Assembly (NCBI RefSeq): GCF_024294905.1
Contig: NZ_JANCOC010000001.1
Span: 131,223-195,222, forward strand
DNA length: 64,000 nt
DNA from: Rothia gullae
Lineage (GTDB): Bacteria; Actinomycetota; Actinomycetes; Actinomycetales; Micrococcaceae
Direction: 5' to 3'
Shown: positions 25,267 through 32,555 of the stretch, in pieces
Position numbering within the stretch: the first letter of the stretch is position 1
Layout of the letters: each line of letters begins with the position of its first letter
The notes under the pieces: generated by a model
What the model was told of the DNA's origin: nothing
Databases searched by the model: none
The model's input: only the letters and a program-made list of their open reading frames with translations
Made by a program: the position numbers and the translations under genes

Positions 25267-25811
25267 GTAACACCAAAAACCTCTCAAATAAGGTCCGACA
25301 CTCAGCAGCGTCGGTGAGGTCAATCGTACAATCCCATGAGCGTGATGATGCAGACACCCGCGAGTACCTACGTTTTATTGCTTCCCTGCACGAAGAATGG
25401 GACCGCCTGGAATCTGAGGGGAATGACTCGGTTCTGCCCCGTCGCCCTCTAATGGAAGCTATTCTTGCTGAAACCCGACACGGTAAGCAAGTGGAGATGC
25501 CAGCAACGGATTTAGGCCCCTACAGCATGTCTGAGTTTTCGTTGAGGGCTCTTATTCGCCGCACTGTGGACTCAGTACCCGGTGCACGTTCCTTGCGTTC
25601 TTCTTTCGAACACGCACCTTCAAACGGAGAGCATCGTGGTCTGGGGGTTTCGGAGGTTGTATCCTGCCGAATCTCGGCTCACGGTGCCGTTGAAAGCCTA
25701 CCGCAACTGGCCCAGCAAGTCCGCGATGCCGTCCGCGAAGCCTGTGATAAGAACCTGGGATTCTCCCCGACAGTCAATGTACATATCGAGGATATTCATC
25801 ATGACGACTAA
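25263..25811 (+). CDS. Asp23-related protein following the sigma factor, possible sigma regulator
   Basis: About 182 residues. TTG 25263 was preferred because AAGGAG stands five bases before it; GTG 25257 is the alternative. The first 75 residues are helical and charged (DADTREYLRFIASLHEEWDRL), then a segment with ALIRRTVDSVPGARSL. An Asp23-like second half follows, with LAQQVRDAVREACDKNLG and TVNVHIEDIHHDD. No membrane helix. Immediate overlap with the sigma gene suggests an anti-sigma or co-sensor, which is inference only. It overlaps the next gene by 11 bases. Confidence 0.55.
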   Translation: MSNTKNLSNKVRHSAASVRSIVQSHERDDADTREYLRFIASLHEEWDRLESEGNDSVLPRRPLMEAILAETRHGKQVEMPATDLGPYSMSEFSLRALIRRTVDSVPGARSLRSSFEHAPSNGEHRGLGVSEVVSCRISAHGAVESLPQLAQQVRDAVREACDKNLGFSPTVNVHIEDIHHDD

Positions 25812-26157
25812 CTTCTCTGCCTCCGAGCTACTTCGGCTGGTCACTGCCATTCCCGGAGTACGAGGAATCGAACCTGGGCTGGGTAGCACCCTGAAAGTAA
25901 TCGGTAGCCGCATGCCGCAGGCCCGATTTGGCCTAATCGTTGAATCAGGCTCGCGTCAAGCTACTATTGAGGTCGGCATTGACGAATCCAGGCCGGTTAA
26001 AGATATCGTACGAGATATCCAAGAGACTGTCATTCGTTCGCTGTCTCAAGCGCAGCAACACGATGAAGAACATTCAAACTCTCAAACCTTAGACTCAACC
26101 AGTAGCGATGACGACAATACCCCGCAGGTTAGGGTGAGGGTCCAGTCCCTCCTGTAG
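25801..26157 (+). CDS. Third small Asp23-like protein
   Basis: 118 residues beginning MTTNFSASELLRLVTAIPGV. It has the Asp23-type alternation of helix, strands (FGLIVESGSRQATIEVGI) and amphipathic helix (VKDIVRDIQETVIRSL), followed by an acidic Ser/Asp-rich tail. It is the last gene of the operon; the terminator-like hairpin at 26179 is 22 bases beyond the stop. Function unknown beyond its context. Confidence 0.55.
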   Translation: MTTNFSASELLRLVTAIPGVRGIEPGLGSTLKVIGSRMPQARFGLIVESGSRQATIEVGIDESRPVKDIVRDIQETVIRSLSQAQQHDEEHSNSQTLDSTSSDDDNTPQVRVRVQSLL

Positions 26158-26178
26158 GGGTTCTACCTCAGAAAGCAA

Positions 26179-26215
26179 CGGAGCCCCGCACTGTACACAC
26201 AGTGCGGGGCTCCGC
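26179..26215 (+). terminator. Asp23-locus terminator, copy B of a repeated hairpin
   Basis: Same 37-base hairpin as 21841-21877, with one base different. The following cgctaata lacks a good T run, so termination may be weaker than for copy A. Confidence 0.75.
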
Positions 26216-26276
26216 GCTAATAACCCTCGCGCGCCGAATAATACAGTCGCCCGGGTTTAAATCTTATTGACCGGGA

Positions 26277-26489
26277 TTAGTGGTCAGCACCAACCATCAC
26301 GTTGGACGCCTTGATAACTGCGTAAGCAGTCTCGCCAACCTTCAGACCCAGCTCCTTGATGGACTCGTTGGTGATGGAAGCAGAGATAACAACCTCGGGA
26401 GCGATCTCAATCTTAACGATGCCGTTAGTTGCACCCTCGGTAATCTCAACAACCTTGCCAGCGAACTGGTTACGTGCAGAAAGCTTCAT
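26277..26489 (-). CDS. Mop-type TOBE molybdate-binding protein
   Basis: 70 residues starting MKLSARNQFAGKVVEI and continuing through GIVKIEI and ASNVMVGAD. This is a complete single TOBE/Mop domain of the kind that oligomerises to bind molybdate or tungstate in the cytoplasm. The inner ATG at 26489 was chosen, as GAAAGG precedes it at good distance; an upstream ATG at 26510 would add MNERHGF. No molybdate transporter or cofactor gene is nearby, so it is an orphan here. Confidence 0.9.
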   Translation of the reverse strand: MKLSARNQFAGKVVEITEGATNGIVKIEIAPEVVISASITNESIKELGLKVGETAYAVIKASNVMVGADH

Positions 26490-26846
26490 GAAGCCGTGCC
26501 TTTCGTTCATAAAAACCTATAAATGCTCTATGTACTTTACACGCCCTATCTTCTGCACGATGAGCAAAAACCCGAAATTGCGCAAATATTACGCAAATTT
26601 TATGTTCTTGGCTTCCCTGGTCCCCTCCCCAGCCTCCTCATCGGTTCCAGCTGAGCCGCAAATGACATACAGAAAAGTAGGCTTGAGACCCACCAAATGG
26701 TATAGTCAGCACGAACGCGAGAACCCTCGCACCCTCCGCCGTCGCACCCCCTGCCTGGCTGACGCGCGCCCACACGCCGCAGCCACACACAGCAGGGGAG
26801 CGGCGCATCCGCACCGACAGAATCCACACAGACAGAAGAAGGAACC
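26490..26846. other. Divergent promoter gap between mop and phnA-like genes
   Basis: 357 bases: AT-rich on the mop side, C-rich on the other. No inverted repeat or promoter could be fixed, and frames crossing it are Arg/His/Pro-rich shadows. Confidence 0.4.
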
Positions 26847-27215
26847 ATGAGCGAAAACCTCAACGAAATCGAAGCACCCGCCTGCCCCGAATGCAACGAA
26901 AACTACACCTACGAAATGGGTGAACTCTGGGCATGCCCCATGTGCGGCCACGAATGGGAACGCACCGCAGCAGGCGAAACCGGAGAAGAAGCAGGCTCCA
27001 AGGTTCTCGACTCCGTCGGTAACGAGCTCGTCGACGGCGACTCTGTCACCATCGTCAAGGGCCTGAAGGTCAAGGGCGGCGCAGACATCAAGGCAGGCAC
27101 CAAGGTGCGCGGCATCCGCCTGCTCGAATCCCCCGTCAACGGCCACGACATTGAGGCGAAGGTCCCCGGCGCAGGCCAGATGTACCTGAAGTCCTCCGTC
27201 GTCAAGAAGGCATAA
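26847..27215 (+). CDS. PhnA/YjdM-family zinc-ribbon protein
   Basis: 122 residues. An N-terminal zinc ribbon (CPECNENYTYEMG, then ACPMCGHEW) is followed by the family's KDSNGN-like segment (VLDSVGNELVDGDSVTIVKG), LKVKG, IKAGTKVRGIRL and the C-terminal DIEAKVPGAGQMYLKSSVVKK. Named PhnA for an old link to alkylphosphonate uptake, but the family has no phosphonatase activity and its role is unclear. AAGGAACC precedes the ATG. Confidence 0.9.
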   Translation: MSENLNEIEAPACPECNENYTYEMGELWACPMCGHEWERTAAGETGEEAGSKVLDSVGNELVDGDSVTIVKGLKVKGGADIKAGTKVRGIRLLESPVNGHDIEAKVPGAGQMYLKSSVVKKA

Positions 27216-27255
27216 GCGAAGGCGTTATAAAAAACGCCTCCTGTGAGGCGCAGAA

Positions 27256-27303
27256 AAGGCGGCACCTCCCGCACTAGCTCACGCTAGGGGAGGTGCCGCC
27301 TTA
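27256..27303. terminator. Terminator between phnA-like and glsB genes
   Basis: Stem aaggcggcacctccc / gggaggtgccgcctt with an internal small hairpin (actagctcacgctag). Positioned to stop both convergent genes. Confidence 0.85.
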
Positions 27304-27351
27304 TGCTTTATAAAAATTGCGTAGGTTTTAAAAGAAATTGTAAATATCTCT

Positions 27352-27609
27352 TTACTTTTTACCGGTCAATCCCATGTACAGGGAAATGGTCAGCATTGCA
27401 GCAATAATTGAGATAATCCAGCGAATCCAGTCAATGCCGCTAGTGTCTGCAACACCCAGCTGGGTTGCTGCCCAGGTACCGATAGCTGCGCCGACAGCAC
27501 CGCAGATAATGGTCCAAAGAATCGAAATGTTCTGGCGTCCTCGCATAAAGAAGCGTGCAAGTGCGCCAATAATTGCGCCGGTAATAATGGTGCCAATAAA
27601 AGTACCCAT
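27352..27609 (-). CDS. GlsB/YeaQ/YmgE-family stress membrane protein
   Basis: 85 residues, three Gly-rich membrane helices (GTIITGAIIGALARFFM, WTIICGAVGAAIGTWAA, WIISIIAAMLTISLYMGL). This is the GlsB/transglycosylase-associated family, induced in general stress and often co-regulated with Asp23/Gls24 proteins; the Asp23 locus ends 1.2 kb away. AAGGAG precedes the ATG. A perfect 21-bp palindrome at 27630-27650 lies just upstream. Confidence 0.9.
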   Translation of the reverse strand: MGTFIGTIITGAIIGALARFFMRGRQNISILWTIICGAVGAAIGTWAATQLGVADTSGIDWIRWIISIIAAMLTISLYMGLTGKK

Positions 27610-27629
27610 TTAATCTCCTTGGGTTTATA

Positions 27630-27650
27630 TATCTGCCACTGTGGCAGATA
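27630..27650. promoter_or_regulatory. Perfect 21-bp palindrome upstream of glsB, candidate operator
   Basis: Two 10-base arms TATCTGCCAC and GTGGCAGATA around a single T. It is centred 31 bases before the glsB start codon, where a bound dimer would block transcription. No A/T tail makes it a terminator. The regulator is unknown. Confidence 0.6.
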
Positions 27651-27715
27651 GTGTGCTGTTTTCAATTATACATAAATATGATGTAAGAAGAGCTTATAAG
27701 AGTTTTTATTAAGCT

Positions 27716-27759
27716 AAAAGCACCTTAGTGTTTTATCTCTAAAACACTAAGGTGCTTTT
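27716..27759. terminator. Terminator after the DoxX-like gene
   Basis: A perfect 20-bp stem aaaagcaccttagtgtttta / taaaacactaaggtgctttt with a four-base loop, on the downstream side of the minus-strand gene. Confidence 0.9.
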
Positions 27760-27807
27760 CTCATCAATGAGATGAGTGTCGAATGTATCGAATGGTGAAT
27801 GTACCGA

Positions 27808-28200
27808 CTACTTGGACTTGCGCCAAATCTTCAGAGCGCTACAAATCAGCGGCAGCTGCAGGGGCAGGCGACCGTACGCAATAGCCTTACGCTGAGTGGA
27901 CTGGTTACGTGCATCCAGAGCCATTTGAATGTTCGCGGGGAACACCGCAACAAACAGCAAAGCAGCAAGCAGGCCACCGGCACGGCGGGTCTTATGATTA
28001 GCCAGCAGGGCAGCGGTGCCCAGCTCAGCTACACCCGAACCGTGAGTGTACGCGTGGGAAGGACCCGGCAGGTACTTCGGCACAATCGAGTCAAAGGGAT
28101 CGGGGATGATGAAGTGCAGCGCACCCATCACAGCGAGGGCGCGAGCCATACGAGTAGCCGAGCGCTCAGCGCTGTACTCTTTCTTCTTAAAAATACTCAT
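27808..28200 (-). CDS. DoxX-like membrane protein
   Basis: 130 residues with about four short membrane helices: MARALAVMGALHFIIP, then a GVAELGTAALLA segment, AGGLLAALLFVAVFPANI and a C-terminal LPLQLPLI. The PxxF...LP periplasmic loop and the HxxxP in the first helix are those of the DoxX/MauE-like superfamily. Such proteins are often linked to thiol or quinone redox balance, but no partner is encoded here. Confidence 0.75.
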   Translation of the reverse strand: MSIFKKKEYSAERSATRMARALAVMGALHFIIPDPFDSIVPKYLPGPSHAYTHGSGVAELGTAALLANHKTRRAGGLLAALLFVAVFPANIQMALDARNQSTQRKAIAYGRLPLQLPLICSALKIWRKSK

Positions 28201-28315
28201 GCTCCCATTATGCGCCAGTCAGAGGCATATTCCCTGCCTCAACGATGCGCTGAACCGCTGCGTGTTTGACTATCTAAAATGCGGACTCAGCACCCCAAAT
28301 AGAAAAACGTTGTTC

Positions 28316-28443
28316 AACAGCAGGTAAGATAGGGGACAACGGCACCACGTACGGATGACGCCCCGCCTGCCCTCACCTTCAGGTGAGTCGCCAGACGGAG
28401 TAAAACACCGGGTGCCTACCGGAACAATCAAAGGAGTTATACC
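28316..28443 (+). promoter_or_regulatory. Structured 5' leader of the 23-codon gene
   Basis: The leader can fold: GGCACC (about 28339) pairs with GGTGCC (about 28410), and ctcaccttcaggtgag forms a tight inner hairpin. It ends in AAAGGAG and a GTG. No known riboswitch class was recognised. Confidence 0.35.
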
Positions 28444-28515
28444 GTGAAGAAGATTCTGTGCATCGCTATCCTTGCAGGCGCCGCATACTTCGGTTACAAG
28501 AAGTTCGTTGCCTAA
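28444..28515 (+). CDS. 23-residue single-helix membrane peptide (DLW-39-like)
   Basis: GTG start with a strong AAAGGAG eight bases upstream, then MKKILCIAILAGAAYFGYKK and FVA. A Lys-rich start, one Ala/Gly-rich hydrophobic helix and basic end resemble actinobacterial DLW-39 peptides, which are about 39 residues and end in DLW; that ending is missing here. A perfect terminator follows at 28559. The ribosome binding site, coding bias and terminator argue for a real gene. Confidence 0.6.
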   Translation: MKKILCIAILAGAAYFGYKKFVA

Positions 28516-28558
28516 ATAGCTAGCCCTCGGGCACTCTACATATCCTTAAGCAACGGAA

Positions 28559-28601
28559 AACCCGCCGTCTCACATATGTACCATATGCGAGACGGCGGGT
28601 G
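28559..28601. terminator. Terminator between the small peptide gene and the lipoprotein gene
   Basis: Stem acccgccgtctc / gagacggcgggt with an inner catatg/catatg pairing. Works for both convergent genes. Confidence 0.85.
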
Positions 28602-28655
28602 TCTCGTATGCCCAACCTCCTGGGCTTCAAACACGTAGCCTATAAGGTGAATCGG

Positions 28656-29417
28656 TTATTCGCTCGGCGGAACCTCACCGGTCATCACTACCTTGTTCTG
28701 CGAAGAGCTCCAGCTGAACTCAGCAGTCGTACGACCGCTCGCACTGGCGGAGCTCTCGTCGCCCTTCACGTAGCGGTAGATCACGCTAATCGAGCTGTCC
28801 GAGGTACGGGTAATCACCGGGGAGAATGAGTACGGCTCATAGGTTGCGGTACCAATGAACTTGCCGCGGTGGAACAGCAGAATGTGGTGCGCCATCGAGG
28901 AGATGCAGCAATCAGACGGGGAAGAGCCCGGAATCGCGTCAATCCACGACAGCTCAGCACAGGGGTCGTAACCCTCGTACGTGCGCGAAACGTTCGTCCA
29001 CTGATCCCACTTGCTCTTATTCTTCAGCTCGCGTAGAGCCTTAGACACCACGGTCGATGCAGAATCAGATGCGCAGGTGGAATCCTTCTTCGACTCAGAC
29101 TTAGAGGTCTTCGACTCGGATGCGGTCGGCTCAGCATGAACCGTAATCGTTACCACCGACGGCACCGGAGCAGGCGACGAAGCACCCGGGGTAGCGCTCG
29201 CGGATGCCCTCGGGCTCGCCGACGGGGTCGGGAACAGTACCTGAGTGGAGGTCGCGCTAGCGGAGGCAGAAGCGCTGCTAGAAGAAGACACCACGGTACC
29301 CGAAACAGCAGAATCGGTGCTTGCCGAGCAGGAAGTGACAACAAGAGCTAGAGCGGCGCCCAATGCGGGTAGAGCCAAAGCGGTACGGTCGGTGAAACGG
29401 CGGCGATTAGAAGACAT
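28656..29417 (-). CDS. LppP/LprE-like lipoprotein
   Basis: 253 residues from the ATG giving MSSNRRRFTDR, which has AGGAG upstream; a 15-residue longer frame is less likely. The signal peptide ends at lipobox VVTSC (Cys30). A Ser/Ala/Thr-rich linker of about 85 residues leads to a C-terminal domain with YDPCAELSW, a paired Cys (DCC), ILLFHRGKFIGTA and SVIYRYVKG. These are the hallmarks of the mycobacterial LppP/LprE family. Role unknown; exported and membrane-anchored. Confidence 0.75.
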   Translation of the reverse strand: MSSNRRRFTDRTALALPALGAALALVVTSCSASTDSAVSGTVVSSSSSASASASATSTQVLFPTPSASPRASASATPGASSPAPVPSVVTITVHAEPTASESKTSKSESKKDSTCASDSASTVVSKALRELKNKSKWDQWTNVSRTYEGYDPCAELSWIDAIPGSSPSDCCISSMAHHILLFHRGKFIGTATYEPYSFSPVITRTSDSSISVIYRYVKGDESSASASGRTTAEFSWSSSQNKVVMTGEVPPSE

Positions 29418-29607
29418 GGATACTCCTGAAGATACGCGGCAGCGCGCATCAGTGCTGGTCAAGAAGTGAATAGTGAACTCGTCCAGTATAGGGAAAAAGA
29501 GGCGGGCACGTGGTGCGCGCGGTCAGTGCCGTTCGTTACCAGTGTCGTTCGTTACCGTGGCATGCGTGAGTAGCTGCCCAGCGGCAACCCCCTCAACAAA
29601 AAACCGG

Positions 29608-29892
29608 CTAACAGACCTTATCGTCCGTCAGATTATGCACTAGCCAGGCGCGCCTCGCGGTCGCAATACGCGCCGTAATCCGCGGAAAAACCGACAGGCT
29701 AATCGCGCCCTGAGCCCACAAAATCAGCGAAAACAGCAGCGACCGGAACGCAACATCGTACGGATCCACGCCGGGGTTGAGAAGGCGGGCGAGCGCATCC
29801 GACAGGAAAATCGACGGGAACATCAGCGACATCAACACCGTACCCAGCACCCAGCCCGGACCGAAACAGAGCAGAACCCAGCGGGCACTCAT
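29608..29892 (-). CDS. Small membrane protein of unknown function
   Basis: 94 residues from ATG 29892 (MSARWVLLCFGPGWVLG), with two or three hydrophobic stretches (WVLGTVLMSLMFPSIFL and FRSLLFSLILWAQGAISLSV) and a basic C-terminus. The frame stays open further upstream into tpx antisense, so the start is not certain. I recognise no family. Codon bias in the hydrophobic part looks real. Confidence 0.45.
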   Translation of the reverse strand: MSARWVLLCFGPGWVLGTVLMSLMFPSIFLSDALARLLNPGVDPYDVAFRSLLFSLILWAQGAISLSVFPRITARIATARRAWLVHNLTDDKVC

Positions 29893-30008
29893 CCGCAGGT
29901 TCTTGCGGTACGCCCAGCGGCACCGCAGAAAATCAGCTATGCGGAAACTCCACCCACTAGAGCCTGTGTCCCCTTGCACACCCGCCGTATCCAAGGGACA
30001 ATGAAAGC

Positions 30009-30509
30009 ATGGCTGAAGTAACTCTACATAACGAACTCGTAATCCACACCAACGGCGACCTGCCCGCAGTCGGCGCAAAGCTGCCCGAATTCTCGGTTCT
30101 CGCGGCTGATCTCTCCGAGATTTCCTCCGCAGATTTCGCAGGTAAGAACCTGGTGCTGAACATCTTCCCCTCCGTCGACACCGGTGTCTGCGCAAACAGC
30201 GTCCGCACCTTCAACAAGCAGGCTGCAGGCCTGGAGAACACCGTCGTGCTGTGCGTCTCCAACGACCTGCCCTTCGCAATCGGCCGCTTCTGCGCAGCCG
30301 AGGGCATTGAGAACGTCGTGACCTCCTCCGCTTTCCGCTCCTCCTTCGGCGAGGACTTCGGCGTGAAGCTCGTGGACGGCCCCCTGGCTGGTCTGCTGGC
30401 ACGCTCCGTGGTTGTCGTGAACCCCGCCGGTGAGGTTGTCTACACCGAGCTGGTTTCCGAAACCACCAACGAGCCCAACTACGAAGCAGCCCTGGCCGCT
30501 ATCAAGTAA
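30009..30509 (+). CDS. tpx: Thiol peroxidase
   Basis: Atypical 2-Cys peroxiredoxin of 166 residues that reduces alkyl hydroperoxides at the expense of thioredoxin. The peroxidatic Cys is in [16 protein letters not shown] and the resolving Cys in IGRFCAAEG; the conserved SNDLPFA and the Arg after RSVVVV are present. Normal length. It stands alone, closed by the hairpin at 30653-30692. Confidence 0.95.
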   Translation: MAEVTLHNELVIHTNGDLPAVGAKLPEFSVLAADLSEISSADFAGKNLVLNIFPSVDTGVCANSVRTFNKQAAGLENTVVLCVSNDLPFAIGRFCAAEGIENVVTSSAFRSSFGEDFGVKLVDGPLAGLLARSVVVVNPAGEVVYTELVSETTNEPNYEAALAAIK

Positions 30510-30652
30510 GCTTAGTACGGGATCTGGACGTAATCAGTTCCCGAACACTACTTCCGTTGGGTTATCCCCGCGGTACACAGCACAGCAGATGCTTGAGCGT
30601 ATACAGCGCATGATCTAGGGTTCACCCACACATGCGGCTGGCGACAGCATAA

Positions 30653-30692
30653 CGCCCCGCCCACCCGGTATTTCGGGTGGGCGGGGCGCTTT
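30653..30692 (+). terminator. tpx terminator
   Basis: Stem cgccccgcccaccc / gggtgggcggggcg followed by cttta. It also faces the end of azlC on the other strand. Confidence 0.85.
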
Positions 30693-30723
30693 ACTATATC
30701 CAGACTTAGTGCGCGATTCAGAC

Positions 30724-31683
30724 TTAGTGTGCAGAGGCTCCGGGATTGCCGGGAGCTTCGGAGGCTTCGGCGGGCTCCTCGTCCGCGACCAGCATATGCT
30801 CCGGCAGGGTGCCGCGGCGCTTAGCCACCACAAAACGCGACACCAGTAGCAGAATGTACACCACCATCGAAATCAGTAGCATTGACTGCGGCGCCACCAG
30901 CAAACCAACCGCCGCAGACACTGTCGCCATCACGCCAATCACATGATCCTTCGACGCCTGGTAAGCATCAATAGCGAGCACCGCAAAAAGTGCCGTCATC
31001 ACAAAATCCACGCCCTTGAGCTCACTCAAGAAACTTGCACCCAACACGTAGCCGAGCGTAGCGCTTGCCAGAACGCTCAGGTGCAGACCCGCGTGAATCC
31101 ACAGGATGCGGGAACCACGCAGCTTATGACGGTTCGGTCCGGTGTTCAGCGCGTACGCCTCATCGATGAGGGTGTACACGGTGTAGAACTTCGCCAAGCC
31201 GCCACGCACCCGCTCAATCGGGTAGGACAGGCCGTACATGAGGTGGCGGGAATTAATGAGCAGAGTCATCACCGCGATAGAGAACAGCGACGCATGACTC
31301 GACATCATATCGATCAGCACGAATTCCACCGAACCGGCAAAAACCAGGACCGGCAACAGGGGAGCCACCCAGAACGGCAGACCGTAACTGTGTACCAGCA
31401 CGCCCAGACCAATGCCGACAAAGAACAGGCCCAGCATGATTACACCGGCAACGCGCATCGCCTCCGCGAATCCACTCTCACCGGGCTGTGCGGCAGCATT
31501 ATCGTGCGCACCAACAACGGGGATGCTGGTGGTATCCAAACCGACCGAAGCAATAACCTGCTCAATCTGTTCGGGGCTCGCCTGCTGAAGCACCGCCTGG
31601 CTCGCCTGCTGCGGTGCAGGCTGATTAGCAGAAACAGCGGGGGAAACAGTAGCGGAAGAAACAGAGTTCTTAGAGATGCTCAT
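30724..31683 (-). CDS. azlC: AzlC-family branched-chain amino acid exporter subunit (copy 1)
   Basis: 319 residues. A hydrophilic Gln/Ala/Ser-rich start of about 70 residues, longer than usual, is followed by the AzlC membrane core: FFVGIGLGVLVHSYGLPFW, LLPVLVFAGSVEFVLIDMM, LLINSRHLMYGLS, and GYVLGASFLSELKGVDFVMT. With AzlD (ten bases upstream on the same strand) it should export branched-chain or related amino acids. Closely similar to the second copy at 32556. Confidence 0.9.
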   Translation of the reverse strand: MSISKNSVSSATVSPAVSANQPAPQQASQAVLQQASPEQIEQVIASVGLDTTSIPVVGAHDNAAAQPGESGFAEAMRVAGVIMLGLFFVGIGLGVLVHSYGLPFWVAPLLPVLVFAGSVEFVLIDMMSSHASLFSIAVMTLLINSRHLMYGLSYPIERVRGGLAKFYTVYTLIDEAYALNTGPNRHKLRGSRILWIHAGLHLSVLASATLGYVLGASFLSELKGVDFVMTALFAVLAIDAYQASKDHVIGVMATVSAAVGLLVAPQSMLLISMVVYILLLVSRFVVAKRRGTLPEHMLVADEEPAEASEAPGNPGASAH

Positions 31684-31692
31684 CGTGACCCC

Positions 31693-32028
31693 CTAGAAAA
31701 CCCAGTTAGCCAACACAACACAGGTGACGGTACCCGCCACCATGCTCAGCACCATATTCTTGCGCCACAGGTGCGCACCCACGGTTACCACCAGACCCGC
31801 CAGGTACGGTGCCGCCGTTTCAACGGAAGAATAATCAATCTTTGCCACCGCATAGACGGCAAGCAACGCAACCGCGCCGAGCGGAATCCAGTGGCTGAGC
31901 GCGTCCAAAAGTTCGGAGCCAGCCAGAGCCTTCTTCAAACCGAAGGGAAGCAAACGAAGCAGGAACGTAATACCTGCGGCCACAAGAATTGCGGCAAGAA
32001 TATAGCCGGTGGTCACTTCACTGTTCAT
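31693..32028 (-). CDS. azlD: AzlD-family branched-chain amino acid exporter small subunit
   Basis: 111 residues, four membrane helices, with the AzlD features FLLRLLPFGLKKAL, WIPLGAVALLAVYAV and APYLAGLVVTVGAHLWRKNMVLSM spread over its length. The ATG at 32028 begins the recognisable protein; upstream in-frame codons are Arg/Phe-rich noise. It lies ten bases before azlC copy 1 and forms its obligate partner. Only one azlD serves two azlC genes. Confidence 0.9.
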   Translation of the reverse strand: MNSEVTTGYILAAILVAAGITFLLRLLPFGLKKALAGSELLDALSHWIPLGAVALLAVYAVAKIDYSSVETAAPYLAGLVVTVGAHLWRKNMVLSMVAGTVTCVVLANWVF

Positions 32029-32555
32029 GAAGATTTTCTCTTTCTGCACATACTCAGCGAAAGACCCCGAAAGAGTGCCCCGAAAAGAGCGGAAGGGCCC
32101 TGAAAGAGGCACGCGGGTGAAGCCGTGAAAGCATCCGCGAAAAGGGTAGGGAGAGCCCAACCGAAGAAGGGGTTGGGTGCTAAGTAGTGCGGTAGGTACG
32201 TGAGTTGATGAAAGCCGCGAAACATGGAGGCGGAGGGCCGTTCCTCCTACACGAGTTTCTGCGCAGGTAGTTCTGTGCAGATAGTTCTGCGCGGGTAGTT
32301 GCGCGCGGCAGTAGTTCTCGTGCGTGACCTCGGGTGATGCCGCTCCCGGTGCGGTGTTACTCCGGGGCGGCACAGCGTTCTGCGTCGCTAGTTTCCTTAG
32401 CGGTGTCTTTCATCTGAGTCATGGCGTACCTTCACCTCTGGGAGCCTCCGTGCAGGTTCGCGCGGGAGGCATCTAGTAATCCTAGAAATAGAAAGAGGGG
32501 AGAGCGAAGCTCCACTCATCTATCCTAACCGGTTTCGACCACGTATGTAACGTTC
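32029..32555. other. 527-bp gap between azlD and azlC copy 2 with one possible small gene
   Basis: On the minus strand a 21-codon frame runs from ATG 32422 to TAA 32357 (MTQMKDTAKETSDAERCAAP, then E), preceded by AGGTGAAGG. It has no Leu/Ile/Val run, so it is not an obvious attenuation leader. The rest shows runs of gaaag/ccccg repeats near 32041-32110 and no supported gene. Confidence 0.35.

Noticed and set aside
32357..32422. 21-codon frame considered as an attenuation leader peptide for azlD-azlC
   Set aside because: It has no run of Leu, Ile or Val codons and no terminator/antiterminator pair after it.
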